Assembly: GCF_046630445.1 (NCBI RefSeq)
Contig: NC_092333.1
Location: 333,943,501-334,007,500, forward strand
From: Rutidosis leptorrhynchoides
Lineage: Eukaryota > Streptophyta > Magnoliopsida > Asterales > Asteraceae
Length of the DNA stretch: 64,000 nucleotides
Direction: 5' to 3'
Shown: piece by piece, positions 24,543-37,683 of the stretch
How the letters are laid out: each line of letters starts with the position of its first letter
How positions within the stretch are numbered: position 1 is the first letter of the stretch
Position numbers and translations under genes: made by a program
Notes under the pieces: generated by a model
Told to the model about the DNA's origin: nothing
The model's database searches: none
The model's input: the letters and a program-made list of their open reading frames with translations, nothing else

Positions 24543-25310
24543 TCAAATTTTTCCGCGCTTCAAATACTTTTGCATTGACGACTCATGAGCTTCAAATGAA
24601 CCATTAAATTGATTTGCCACTAACTGCGAATCTACATATGCGCGTAACTGCGAAATATTCATTTTACGCGCTATGTTTAATCCCGCAAGTAGTGCTTCGT
24701 ATTCAGCCTCGTTATTTGTTACATAAAAATTAAAACGCAGCGCGTACGTTTGTTGTTCACCACTTGGGCTTGTTAATACCAATCCCGCACCTACACCTTC
24801 AATACACGACGCACCATCTGTATATAAATCCCAAATTTCATGTTGAAGAGGTTTCAATTGCGTTCTTTCATGGATAACTTCAAGCTCACCAGTCATTTCT
24901 GCAAAGTAATCTGCCAAAACTTGGCCCTTTACAGATGTGCGCGGCAAATATGCTATTTCAAATGCTCCTAACTCAATTGCCCATTTGGAAAATCTTCCTG
25001 ATATTGCGGGTGTACTCAAAACTTGTTTAACCGGCAAATCAGTTAAAACATGTATTGGATAACCTTGAAAGTATCTGCATAACCTTCTTGATGTCAAAAC
25101 CAGCGCGTAAATAAATTTCTCAATAGGCGCATAGTTTATTTCACTTCCCGCGAGCGCCTTACTAACAAAGTAAACTGGCTTCCGGACTTTGTTGCTTTCC
25201 GCAACAAGCACTAAACCAAATGCTTCATTCGCAATCGAAATATAAAGATATAATATTTCACCATCTACGGGCGCAATCAGTGTAGGTAGCGTTGCAAGCA
25301 ATTGCTTCAT
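24543..25310 (-). CDS. Element C RNase H and second, archaeal-type RNase H
   Basis: An open frame of 255 codons. The first 140 residues are the usual gypsy RNase H after RT (YFVSKALAGSEINYAPIEKF, FSKWAIELGAFEIAYLPRTS). A second RNase H starts near residue 155 with WDLYTDGASCIEGVGAGLVL, followed by NNEAEYEALLAGLNIARKM and a later YVDSQLVANQFNGSFEA block. This shows the conserved acidic residues of the archaeal-like RNase H. Possession of both is diagnostic for the Tat lineage among plant Ty3/gypsy elements. It is part of the Pol polyprotein. Confidence 0.9.
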   Translation of the reverse strand: MKQLLATLPTLIAPVDGEILYLYISIANEAFGLVLVAESNKVRKPVYFVSKALAGSEINYAPIEKFIYALVLTSRRLCRYFQGYPIHVLTDLPVKQVLSTPAISGRFSKWAIELGAFEIAYLPRTSVKGQVLADYFAEMTGELEVIHERTQLKPLQHEIWDLYTDGASCIEGVGAGLVLTSPSGEQQTYALRFNFYVTNNEAEYEALLAGLNIARKMNISQLRAYVDSQLVANQFNGSFEAHESSMQKYLKRGKI

Positions 25311-25334
25311 TTCTTGAAATGCTTTTTATACCTC

Positions 25335-25963
25335 TTATGTCCATACAAAATTCTTCTGCTTCAAACACCCTTTAAGTGTACGAAAAAAAGGCAATTGTCT
25401 TTCCGCGGCCTTGGACAAAAACTGAGTCAAAGCCGCTATCTTTCCTGTCAAACTTTGCACTTCCTTGACAGTCTTAGGCGCGGTCATATTTTCAATTGCG
25501 GTTATTTTCTTAGGATTAGCCTGTATACCTTGCTCGGTGACATAATATCCCAGTAATTTGCCTTCTCTTTCTTCGAAGCTACATTTAGACGGATTCAATT
25601 TCATATTAATCTTCCACAAACTTTCAAATGTTTCTTCCATATCAAACAAAATTTGCTCTTGCGTTTTACTTTTTATGACAAGATCATCGACATAAGCTTC
25701 AAGGCTACAGCCTATTTGGCCTTCAAATGCCTTATCAATTAATCGCTGATAAGTTGCTCCTGCATTCTTGAGTCCAAAATGCATTTTAATATAACAATAA
25801 ATGCCCTTTCCAGTATGAAAGGCGATTTTGTCCTCGTCTTCTCTCGCCATGGGGATTTGATGATATCCTTTTGCGGCATCCAAAAAACACTTATAAGGAT
25901 AAGCGTGCAAAGACTCCACTTTTAAATCTATTTCGGGCAGCGGATAATTGTCTTTTGGACAAG
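25335..25963 (-). CDS. Element C reverse transcriptase, main part
   Basis: The minus-strand frame includes ACPKDNYPLPEIDLKVESLH, CFLDAAKGYHQIPMAREDED, MHFGLKNAGATYQRLIDKAF and the catalytic block LEAYVDDLVIKSK (YVDD). A C-terminal thumb region (GYYVTEQGIQANPKKITAIE) follows. These are the RT fingers, palm and thumb of a Tat-type gypsy element. The rest of the RT lies at 62238-62708, because the nested stack 25969-62232 is inserted here with the duplication CTTTG. It is a fossil. Confidence 0.9.
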
Positions 25964-26156
25964 CTTTGTGTAGTGACCCGAACTTTTCCATGATTATATA
26001 TTATATGAGATTCATATTTACATGATTAAATGTTTCCAACATGTTAAGCAATCAAACTTGTTATGAATTAATTAATTGAAATGAGTTTCATGTAGACAAT
26101 TGACCACCCAGTTGCCCGGCGATTCACGAATGATAAAACTTGTAAAAACGACATGA

Positions 26157-26273
<117 letters not shown>

Positions 26274-26584
26274 ACATGATATTATGATAAGTAAATATCT
26301 CACAAAGAATATTACCAAAGAGTTATATGCATAAAATGAAACTACTGAACTAAAGAAACTCGAAACGATATATATAACGATTATCGTTATAACAACGTTT
26401 TAATTAAAGTAAATACATATGTATTGTATTAAGATATGAACACACTATGTTTAACATGATAAAATGATAATTAATTATATCATTAAGTGTATTAACATTG
26501 AACTACACAAGTAAAATAAGACTACTAACTTAAGGATTTCGAAACAATATATATGTGTAACGATTATCGTTGTAATAGTATTTT

Positions 26585-26586
<2 letters not shown>

Positions 26587-26640
<54 letters not shown>
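26587..26640. repeat. (AT)n microsatellite
   Basis: Pure AT array in A3. Confidence 0.95.
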
Positions 26641-26642
<2 letters not shown>

Positions 26643-29600
26643 ATGTTATCATGTTAACATAACAGTTTAACATCTCATTTAAATATAATAACAATGGATT
26701 AATTACATTTAACAAGATCGTTAACTTAAAGGTTTCGAAACAACACTTACATGTAACGACTAACGATGCCTTAACGACTCAGTTAAAATGTATATACATG
26801 TAATGTAATAAGATGTATTAATACACTTTTGAAAGACTTCATGACACATATCAAAGTACTTCTACTTAACAAAAATGCTTACAATTACATTCTCATTCAT
26901 TTTCATCAACAATTCTACTTGTATGCACCCGTATTCGTACTCGTACAATACACAGCTTCTAAATGTATATACTATTGGTATATACACTTCAATGATCAGC
27001 TCCTTAGCAGGCTTAATGAGTCATCAAACATGTGCGAACCATTATTTGTAATCTAATATGAATTATTTAGCTAAATTACAAAAATATTATAAATCATCCA
27101 TGAATTATTTATGACAAAACAAACTTACATATCCTTAATATTTAATCCATGAGTCATGATCAAAAACACATACAAACACTTTCATTCTTCAATTTTCTTT
27201 ATCTAATTGATCTCTCTCAAGTTCTATCTTCAAGTTCTACCTGTTCTTCATAAATTCTATAAGTTCTAGTTTCATAAAATCTAGAATACTTTCAAGTTTA
27301 CTAGTTTACTTCCAAGCTCTCAAAACCATTTCAAGTAATCATCCAAGATCAAGAAAACTTTATTATTTACAGTAGGTTATCTTTCTAAATCAAGGTAATA
27401 ATCATATTCAAGCTTTGATTCGATTTCTATAACTATAACTATCTTAATTCAAGTAGTAATCTTACTTGAACTTGTTTTTGTGTCATGATTCTACTTCAAG
27501 AACTTTCAAGCCATCAAAGATCCTTTGAAGCTCAAGTTATTTTTCATCATTTCCAGTAGGTTTACCTACGATAGTTGAGGTAGTGATGATGTTCATAACA
27601 TCATTCGATTCATATATACATAACTATCTTATTCGAAGATTATAACATGTAATCACTAGAACATAGTTTAGTTAATTCTAAATTTGTTCGCAAACAAAGT
27701 TAATCCTTATAATTTAACTTTTAAAATCAACTAAACACGTGTTCTATATCTATATGATATGCTAACTTAATGATTTAAAACTGGAAACGTGAAGAACACC
27801 GTAAAACCGGAAAAACGCCGTCGTAGTAAAATCGGGGGCTGTTTTGGGTTAGATAATTAAAAACTATGATAAACTTTAATTTAAATGTTGTTCTTCTGGA
27901 AAAATGATTTTTCTTATGAACCTGAAACTATATTCAAAAATCATGGTTAAACTCAAAGTGGAAGTATGTTTTTCAAAATGGTCATCAAGATGTCATTCTT
28001 TTGACGAAAATGACTACCTCTTACAAAAATGACTTGTAACCTTTATTTTCGACTATAAAGTTATACTTTTCTGTTTAGTTTCATAAATTTCAGTTCATTA
28101 TAAAACCATAGCAATTTGATTCACTCAAAACGGATTTGTAACGAAGAAATGATGAGTAAAACAAAATTGGATATTTTTGCTTGTTTTAGCTACGTGAAAA
28201 TTTGTAACAAATCTATACTAACCATAACTTAACTAACTTATATTGTATTATACATGTATTCTAACATATATTATGTAATCTTGATAGACCATAGACACGT
28301 ATACAATGTTTTGACATATCATATCGACGTCATCTATATATATTATTTGGAATAACCATAGACACTCTATATGCGGTAATGCTCGAGTTAGCTATACAGG
28401 GTTGAGGTTGATTCCAAAATAATATATATACTTTGAGTTGTGATCAAGTCTGAGACTTGTATACACTGGGTCGTGGATTGAGTCAAGATAATATATATTG
28501 ATTTATTTCTGTACTACTAACTGTGGACAACTAATTGTGGACTACTAACGTTGGACTATTAACTTAACAAACTTAAATCATTAAAACGTAATAAAAAATG
28601 TTGTGAATATATTTCGATCATACTTTGATATATATGTATATATTTGTTTTAGGTTCGTGAATCGACCAGTGACCAAGTGTTATTTTTCGACGAAGGAAAA
28701 ATCTGTGAAAGTGAGTTATAGTCCCATTTTTACTATCGAATATTTTTGGGATGAGAATACATGCAGATTTTATAAATGATTTACAAAATAGACACAAGTA
28801 CTTGAAAATTACATTCTATGATAGAATTATCTTATTGAATATCACCCCCTTTTGCTTGGTAACCTAAGAATTAGTGAATGCCACTAATTGACGTGAATCC
28901 TGAAGGTAGATCTATTGGGCCTAACAGACCCCATCCAGGTTATGGATGCTTTAGTACTTCGATATTTATATACAGATGAGTGTTCCTGTATATTTAGGGA
29001 TATTCTATATGCATTTTGTTAATGTCGGTTACCAGGTGTTCTTCATATGAATGATTTTTATACAGATGAGAGTTCCTGTATGTATTATGAAAAATGAAAT
29101 CTTGTGGTCTATTAATACAATTTGATATATAGGTTAAACCTATAACTCACCAACATTTATGTTGACGTTTTAAGCATGTTTATTCTCAGGTGATTATTAA
29201 GAGCTTCCGCCGTTGCATGCAAAATTAAGGACAAGAATTGGAGTCAAGCATGCTTGTAACATATTGTTTAAAAACTGCATTCGGAGATTTAAATCGATGT
29301 GTAATATTATTGTAAACCATTATGTAATGGTCGCGTGTAAAACTGATATATTTTAGATTATCATTACTTGATAATCTACGTCATGCTTTTAAACCTTTAT
29401 CGATAAAATAAAAGTTATGGTTTGTTTTTAAAATCGAATGCAGTCTTTGAAAAACGTCTCATATAGAGGTCAATACCTCACAACGAAATCAATTAATATG
29501 AAACGTTTATTGTGACGACCCAGAAATTTCTGACCAAATTTAAACTTAATCTTTATATGATTCCGACACGATATGCAAAGTCTGTTTTGTTAAGTCTCAA

Positions 29601-29786
29601 AAAGTTTGAAATGTTTTATTTCATTCATTTAACCTCGACTAGTTTCGACGATTCACGAACAATTAATTTTAAATAGATATGTGTGTATATACATATAAAT
29701 GGTAAATGAGAAATATAATTTGAAATATTATATGTTATTGCTAGTAAAATGTTATTATGTAAATAATATACAAGATAATAAAGTGG

Positions 29787-29788
<2 letters not shown>

Positions 29789-29866
<78 letters not shown>
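29789..29866. repeat. (AT)n microsatellite
   Basis: AT array near the start of B 5' LTR. The 3' LTR has a longer, interrupted array at the same place (58443-58592). Confidence 0.95.
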
Positions 29867-29871
<5 letters not shown>

Positions 29872-31430
29872 CATATATAAATAATTATTATGATATGTAA
29901 ATTAGTATATATATATATATATATAAAGAGTATAGATGTTATATGATTAATAATATTTAGTATTAAAGTTAATCGCAAGATAATATACTGGTAATGTTAT
30001 TACCTTTATAGTAAAATCAATATTAATAATATTATTATATATAACATTCAGTTATGAAATTTGATATGTAAAAATTGTTATTATTAATATTATTATTACT
30101 AATATTAATATTATTATATTTAGCATTGTTATTAGTATCATTAATAATAGTATTATTTTCAATTTTATCATTACTATTAATGATTATTAAACTTATCTTT
30201 TATTAAAATTTCCATTATCTTTATTATAAATATTATTATATCAATATTTGCTATTACACTTTATTATTCGATATTATTATTATTAATGATATAATTAATT
30301 CTATTTTTATTATTAATAGTATAATTTTAATAGAATTATTATAAATATTATTATCATTATATTTCTATTAATATTGTTAATAGTAGTATTCTTATTAAAA
30401 ATAATAACATTTTCAGATTTATTAATAGAATCATCTTATTAAGTTATAATACAAAATTTAATATGATATATACATATGAATATATATAAAGATATAAAAC
30501 ACATATATAAAATATATAAATAAATAAGGATATATATAAATGCAGTTATATAAGTACGTAAATATAGATAATTAAAATTTCTATTTTAAATCACTATCAT
30601 ATCTGTGTAATCTGTCTGCTTGATTGATAAATATGTCAATATCTAAGGTCACAAGGTACGAATCCAATATATCATCGAATTTTTTTCTTCTTCGACTCCT
30701 GTTCTATCAACTAAACGTCAAATTTTGTTGAACATCAACATCCTAACTCAATACACAACAAATTAGGATTCCATTATAGGTATTATAATCCATTGAATCA
30801 CTCGATACATTCAATTATCATTACATTTGAGAATTAAATAGAAAAATAAAGGGGTATTCTCTGTTCTTAAACTTTTTGGCCAAATCACGATTTCGTTTTA
30901 TATTTCAAAATGTATTAATGCAGTTGTGTTTGTAATCTCTATTTCAAACTATCTGGAAAGTTTCAAATCTTAATTTCTCATAACAAAATCCAATTTTAGA
31001 TTCAAAGTTTATAAACAAAAAGTCAAACAATGAGTTCTTTGTGAAATTCGAATCTGTTTTGATGTGTCAAGTTAAATTGAGGTTACAGAAAGTTTTTAGG
31101 AGTAAATTAGAATCTATTTCATGTTGGAATTATGATCTGAAAATGTCCAGAAATTCAAGTCATAGTTTGAGTTTTCCTTCGACGAACAGTGTGCTGTTCT
31201 TCAGCTACTTTTGTTTTTTTCTCTTTTTTCTTTCCTTTTCGTGTCTGTTAATTAAAAACACGATTATAAGTTATTTCAGTTTTGTATATATCCATAAACC
31301 ATTTGTTATTTTTGCTTCTATGATTTTTGAGAAGCTCCTGAATGGATTGAAGAAGGAGATGTAACAGATAGAAAGTTAGTTAAATAAAATTTAGTTGTAA
31401 ATAAAATCAGAAAAATCAGAGACGGATCCA

Positions 31431-31477
31431 TGGTCTAGGGGTGTTATCGATTACCAAGAGGTCTTGGGTTCGAGCCC
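31431..31477 (+). promoter_or_regulatory. tRNA-like A and B boxes in B 5' LTR
   Basis: TGGTCTAGGGGT (31431-31442) fits a tRNA A box and GGTTCGAGCCC (31467-31477) fits a B box. They are about 25 bp apart, closer than in most tRNA genes. Flanking bases do not form a clear acceptor stem, so this is a tRNA-like remnant. Confidence 0.5.
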
Positions 31478-33347
31478 AATTCATGGAAATTCTTTTTAGA
31501 ACGACTTTTTAAAGGGTATACCCTTCTATTTTATTTTCTAATTATTATTATTATTATTTTCATCATTAGTAATTTTTTTATTAGTATTATAATTATTAAT
31601 AACGTTATTATTATTACAAATACAAGTATAAATTATTATTATTATATCATTATGATTATAGTTACAAATTTGAATATTATTATTATTATTGTTAAGTTAA
31701 TTATTATGATTAATAATATACTAAAATTTATTAAATATTAGTAATATCATTATAATTACAATTGTTAGTATAACTATTATCATTATTATAAGTATTATTA
31801 TATTACTACTATTATTATTAAAATAATTATTATAATTAGTATCATTATTATTATAACTATTATTATTATTATCTCTAATATTGTATTAGTAGCAAGTTAT
31901 AATTATTATTGTTATTTTTATTATTATTAATATTATTATTATTATTAACATAAAGTATTATCATTAATATTATCATCATTATTATTAATATGATTATTAC
32001 TACCATAATATTAAAACTATCTTTTTATCAAAAAATAACATTTTTAATAAAGTTAGTATATTTATTAAAATTTCATTTAGGTTAGTATTATTATTATGAA
32101 CATTATTACATATAACAAACTAATTTTTTTATATATATAACACTAAAACATATATTTATATATATAGATATATTAATATAATTAAATGAATAAATATTAA
32201 TTATTTTCAATGTATATATATATAAAATAGATATATAACATATAATTTAAGTTCTAATACATATAAACAAAGTATATGTATAAAATAAAAATTAGTATTA
32301 AATTTATATAACTACAAACAAATAAATATTATATAATTAATAAATGAGAATATGAGGTTTCCATTATATGTTTTAATAGACATAAAATTGATATAGGTTC
32401 GTGAATCCGAGGCCAACCCTACATTTGTTCAGAATCGTCGTATGCATATTTTTACTGCAAAATATCGTATTATGAGTTTCATTTGCTCCCTTTTTAAATG
32501 CTTTTGCGATATATATTTTTGAGACTGAGAATACATGCGCTGCTTTTATATATGTTTGATGAAATAGACACAAGTACTCAAAACTACATTCTATGGTTGG
32601 ATTATTAAACCGAATATCACCCCTTTTAGCTTGGTAACCTAAGAATTAGGAAAACGAGAGGTTCTGTTCCTAATTGATGCGAATCCTAAAGATAGATCTA
32701 TTGGGCCTAACAACCCTCATTCAGGTTATGGATGGATTTAGTACTTCGAGATTATATTATACAGACGAGAGGTTCTGTTTGGGGATATTCTATGCATTAA
32801 AGTTAATGTCGGTTACTAGGTGTTCAATTCATATGAATGATTTTATCTTTATGCAGACGAGAGGTTCTGCTTATAAATATGAAAATCTTGTGGTCTATTA
32901 AAAAATTATGGAAATGATCGATTAAGATAAACTAATGAACTCACCAAACTTTTCGTTGACACTTTAAAGCATGTTTATTCTCAGGATTGAAAGAAATCTT
33001 CCGCTGTGCATTTGCTCAATTTAAAGATATTAGTTGGAGTCATTCATGGCATATTTCAAAAGACGTTGCATTCAAGTCGTTGAGTTCAGTAAAGATTTTG
33101 ATTAAGTAAATGACAGATTAGATCATTTATAGTTGGATATTATAAAATGGTATGCATACCTGTCAACATAGAGGTATGGCGATAATGGATAAGCACGAGG
33201 GATGAGAGGGCAGACTTCGATGTAATGAAAGTTTGTCTTTTAAAACGAATGCAATGTATGTAAAATGTATCATATAGAGGTCAAATACCTGGCAATGTAA
33301 TCATATGTTATTGTATTCGTTCTTAAGGATTAGGACGTGTCTTTACA

Positions 33348-33754
33348 TGAGATATCAGAGCGGTGGTCTTAGCGAACCAGGTCTGCATTAGTGTGTCTAA
33401 CTGATAGTTGTTAGGATGCATTAGTCAGTCTGGACTTCGACCTTAGTTGCATGTCAAAAGTTTTTGCTTATCATTTCTTATCGGAAATTACCTGCTTATC
33501 ATTCTTAAGTCTAGACACATCTTACTGCATTGATTGCATGAATAGTGTATAGACAAAATTCATATCTTAGCGTATCTGCTAATTCATATCTTAGCGTATC
33601 TGTTACTGTAAACTTTGCATGACATATTCCGTAAATTCCTCCGTAATCTACGAAATCTTTTATTCTATATATATAGATATTCCATGTAAGTAGAATACCA
33701 TCCGATAGCCAGGAATCATTTCATAACGAAAAATCTTTTATTCAATCGTACGAA
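33348..33754 (+). other. Element B primer site and leader
   Basis: TGAGATATCAGAGC at 33348-33361 resembles the iMet primer site TGGTATCAGAGC. The following 100 bp (TGCATTAGTGTGTCT, TTGTTAGGATGCATTAGT, CTGGACTTCGACC blocks) repeat the leader of A2 at about 45090-45150. No gene is in the leader. Confidence 0.7.
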
Positions 33755-33979
33755 ATGGAACTCTCCAGTAGTTCAAGTCCCTCAAATTCCGATATGGAGT
33801 TTCACTCAAGCTCCGAAAGCAGTGTGACCAGAATGAACCAACCAATCAGCCATCATCTATTCTGGATGAATTGGGGATGGGTTCGTAGTCTACTTAATCA
33901 ATTGAGACAAGAAGAAGGCGATCCCTTCCATCTACTACATTTCCCTCTTGGCGATGAACCTGAAGCACTTAACGGCTAA
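33755..33979 (+). CDS. Short gag-like frame of element B
   Basis: A 74-codon open frame (MELSSSSSPSNSDMEFHSSS) with a Ser-rich start and a Trp-containing helix-like middle (HHLFWMNWGWVRSLLNQL). It starts at the first good ATG after the leader. Sequence with coding-like character continues downstream to about 34290. I do not recognise a conserved domain. Its position suggests a gag-like product of a non-autonomous element. It is fossil. Confidence 0.45.
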   Translation: MELSSSSSPSNSDMEFHSSSESSVTRMNQPISHHLFWMNWGWVRSLLNQLRQEEGDPFHLLHFPLGDEPEALNG

Positions 33980-35889
33980 CCTGTCCGAGACACCTTTTTC
34001 TCTCTCATTTCCAGAGTGTCTCGTCACGACTACATATTATCTCAAATTTTAGATCTTATTCATCCGCTCGTCCGAACCGCCAATCATCCTGGTGTAATAG
34101 AAGAAGTCAACGAGCTTCGCACTCGGGTAATGACTTTGGAGGATATGGTGTAAAGGTTGCAAGCACCAACAGCAGCACCGACAGCAACAGTACCACCATC
34201 ACCGGCATCAACAGTACCATCAACAACCACATCCACACCGCAAACCTCAATTTCACAATCTGTCCCACGAGCATCAACGTCATACGTACCATAGATACCA
34301 AGGAGTACTAATAAGAATCAACGATGAAGTATTAATTCATAACTTCATTGAAGAAAGATTTTAAGGCGATTATGTAATCTCCAAAACCTTAGAGATTATT
34401 CTGATTCTGATTACAAATCAGATGAGTGAACAGAGATAGTAGAGTAGAAACCCTGACCGGAACGGTGCACGATTTACAAGCTAGACTCATTTTACCAACA
34501 GCATCAATAGTATCGTCAACATCACTAGCACCGTCAGTACCAACAGCATCTATAATATCACAAGCTTCGCCAGTTCAAGAATCACCGTGGACATCATTAC
34601 AAATCAACAACGAAGTATTGATTCATAATTTCAATTTCATTGAAGAAATACTTCGTAAAAGTTATGTAATTTCTAAAGTTTTAGGGATTATTCAATTCTA
34701 ATTTCAACCGTAAATCAAATGAGTTTAATTTAATATTAACTCATTAAATCTATGTTACATCTGAAGAAAATATACACTTATATATTTTCATAAAGACTGT
34801 AATAAAATTTTTGTACAAAATATTAACTGTGAAATTATTTTTTTAACGGGTAGGTAATACCGAGAGATATATATAAATTCACAATTAATATGTTACATTC
34901 TTCGAATGTGATTCAGCAATCACCAACTATACTCACTACTTTCACAACAATATACATTCTTTTATAAAAATCAAAACAATCATTCTCATCAAAAATTGAT
35001 TACATATTCTGATTTTGACGAATCAAAATCCAAGTCAAGATTTAACAGAAGACATTCCTCTTAGATTCTTACATCTTTCAAAGCTATAGTTTGACTTCAA
35101 ACTGTGCTAAAACATCATTTCTATTCATAGAACCCAGAAAATATTTGTATCATTCAAAATCCTATAACCTTATATGTATATTAACGATTACAATCTGTGT
35201 TCAAACCCTTCGAAATTCCTGAAGACACTTCAAATAATGAACAATCGAGATGATGATCCAACTACATGTTACCCAAAGTTATGTACCTGAAAAACTCTTG
35301 AAACCAAAGTAAAAGTTTAAACACGTATCCGCGTCAGATTCCTTGGCATTTATTAGCAAAAATAACTTTGCGATTTCTTTTCAAAGTAGCCAGTTTTGTC
35401 ACAGCTCCAGCAAGTCAACTTCGACTTTTTAGTTGAAACATCTTATTATAACCTCGATATATACGTTGCCCTATCGCCATCGTTACCGAGGAACCATTTA
35501 TGTTCCAGCAAATTAGCAAAAAACTTACCAACAACTCCACTGATCTTTGATTTTTCCGAAAAATCATTATATTTATCAAAACCCCATCATTTATTCATCT
35601 GCATCTTGTAACGAGAATTGCCATACGAATCATCGGGAATTAGCAATCAGTATTTTGAAATCTCGCAGCATGTCTACGCCAACAGTTATATGTGTACATA
35701 TAACGGACTTACATACTTCGAAAGCGAAGTTTCTGAAAAACACCCAGAACTGCGGAATAGTTCTCGAAATACTGATGAAGCAGCAAAAACTATAAACGAC
35801 ATTAACAGTAAAAAGTTTGATGATAAAGAATAGTGTGTTGGCAAAACTCAGAAAAAGAGAAGGTTTGGTACTGGAAAACGGATTGAGCA
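33980..35889 (+). other. Element B internal region, no recognisable pol
   Basis: Contains Thr/Pro/Ala-type trinucleotide sequence (CAACAGCACC-like) at about 34165-34270 and again at 34495-34570. A partial duplication occurs (CGAAGTATTAATTCATAA block near 34325 and a similar block near 34612). A copy of the pre-LTR motif TTAACGGGTAGGTA lies at 34843-34856. No protease, RT or integrase blocks were found on either strand. Confidence 0.6.
34843..34856 (+). other. Internal copy of pre-LTR motif, element B
   Basis: TTAACGGGTAGGTA is identical to the bases directly before the 3' LTRs of A2 and B, but here it lies well inside the internal region. Confidence 0.7.
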
Positions 35890-36974
35890 AACTAAAATGA
35901 CCCATCCTAATCCATCTGGACGAATACATTACATTTGGTTACATCGCGAGGTACTTGACCTCTATATGATACATTTTACAAACATTGCATTCGTTTTTAA
36001 AAGACAAACTTTGATTACATCAAAAGTTGACGGCATGCATACCATTTCATAATATATCCAACTATAGTTGACTTAATAATAGTCTTGATGAACTCAACGA
36101 CTCGAATGCAACGTCTTTTGAAATAAGTCATGAATGACTCCAAATAATATCTCTAAAATGAGCAAATGCACAGCGGAAGATTTCTTTCATACCTAAGAAT
36201 AAACATGCTTTCAAGTGTCAACCAAAAGGTTGGTGAGTTCATTAGTTTATCATAATCATTCATTTCCATCATTTCAATAGACCACAAGATTTCATATATT
36301 AATACGTGTAACTCGCGAATTAAAATTCATTCATATGGTGAACACCTGGTAACCGACCTTAACAAGATGCATATAGAATATCTCCATCATTCCGGACTCA
36401 CATCGGACATGATAAATTCGAAGTACTAAAGCATCCGTAACTCGGATGGGGCTCGTTGGGCCCGATAGATCTATCTTTAGGATTCGCGTCAATTGGTGGC
36501 AATTATCATAAATACCAATTCTTAGGCTACCAAGCTAAAAAGGGGCATATTCAGTTCGATAATCGAACCATAGAATGTACTTTTGATTACTTGTGTCTAT
36601 TTCGTAAAGCATTTATAAAAGCAGCGCATGTATTCTCAGTCCCAAAAATATATATTGCAAAAGCATTTAAAAAAGGAGCAAATGAAACTCACATTATTGT
36701 ATTTTGTAGTAAAAATATATATGATGATATTGAACAATGCAGGGTTGGCCTCGGATTCATGATCACATATCATTTGTATATATATTAACTCATATAATAT
36801 AAATCAATTAAGTTTATATATTTTGTTATATATTAAGATTAATATTCTTATATATAATTTTATTAATATTTATAATACTTTATGATACTTATTTAGTATT
36901 TAATTAATGTTATATCAATACTATTAGTTAAAACATAATTTTATGTAATATTAGTATACTTTATGTGATAAATA

Positions 36975-36978
<4 letters not shown>

Positions 36979-37070
<92 letters not shown>
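36979..37070. repeat. (AT)n microsatellite
   Basis: Pure AT array in the reversed LTR. Confidence 0.95.
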
Positions 37071-37073
<3 letters not shown>

Positions 37074-37302
37074 TGTTTTGCAAAAATTAATAATTGTAGT
37101 AATACTAGATTAAGGATAGTAATAATAATGATAGTAATAATAGTAACTTTAATAAAAATGATAGTTTTACTAATAATGATAAAGTAAAAATGATAGTTTT
37201 AGTAAAAATGATATTTTTAATAATAATGGTAATTTTAATAATAATTATAGTTTTAATAGATATTTTAATGATACTAGTAGTAAAAATGATAATAATATAA
37301 TT

Positions 37303-37342
<40 letters not shown>

Positions 37343-37442
37343 ATGATAATTAATACTTATATTAGTAATAATAGTAATAATTGTAATACTAATAATAACA
37401 ACAATAATAGTAAAATGATAATAATAATAATAATAATAATAA

Positions 37443-37558
<116 letters not shown>

Positions 37559-37638
37559 ATAACAATAATAATAATAATGGTAATAGTAATAGTAATACTA
37601 CCTCAAAAAAGTAGCCTTAAAAATAATGCCTCAGTCAA

Positions 37639-37683
37639 GGCTCGAACCTGCGACCTCTCATTCACCCAAAACACCCATAACCA
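37639..37683 (-). promoter_or_regulatory. tRNA-like A and B boxes in reversed LTR
   Basis: The minus strand reads TGGTTATGGGT (A-box-like, 37673-37683) and GGTTCGAGCC (B box, 37639-37648). It is the same position and order as in the other family B LTRs. Confidence 0.45.

Larger units (their letters stand above)
29511..33347 (+). repeat. Element B 5' LTR
   Basis: Order of blocks: GACGACCC start, (AT)n at 29789-29866, an ATT/ATA-rich zone, a unique block near 30650-31370, tRNA-like boxes at 31431-31477, a second ATT-rich zone, and the conserved end segment from about 32395. It matches 58167-62203 throughout. The 107-codon frame at 31041 is LTR sequence repeated in the other LTR and not a gene. 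Confidence 0.9.

Noticed and set aside
31041-31364. Frame repeated at 59918-60151, looking like a conserved gene pair
   Set aside because: Both lie at the same place in the two LTRs of element B, so similarity is due to LTR duplication; composition is AT-rich with a Phe/Ser run typical of non-coding DNA.
31431-31477. A true tRNA gene
   Set aside because: A and B boxes are present but the acceptor and anticodon stems are not convincing and box spacing is short, so it is listed only as tRNA-like.
36456-36788. 110-codon frame in the reversed LTR
   Set aside because: Falls on the conserved LTR end segment shared by families A and B; shadows of the same segment occur at 1835, 32373 and 61577.
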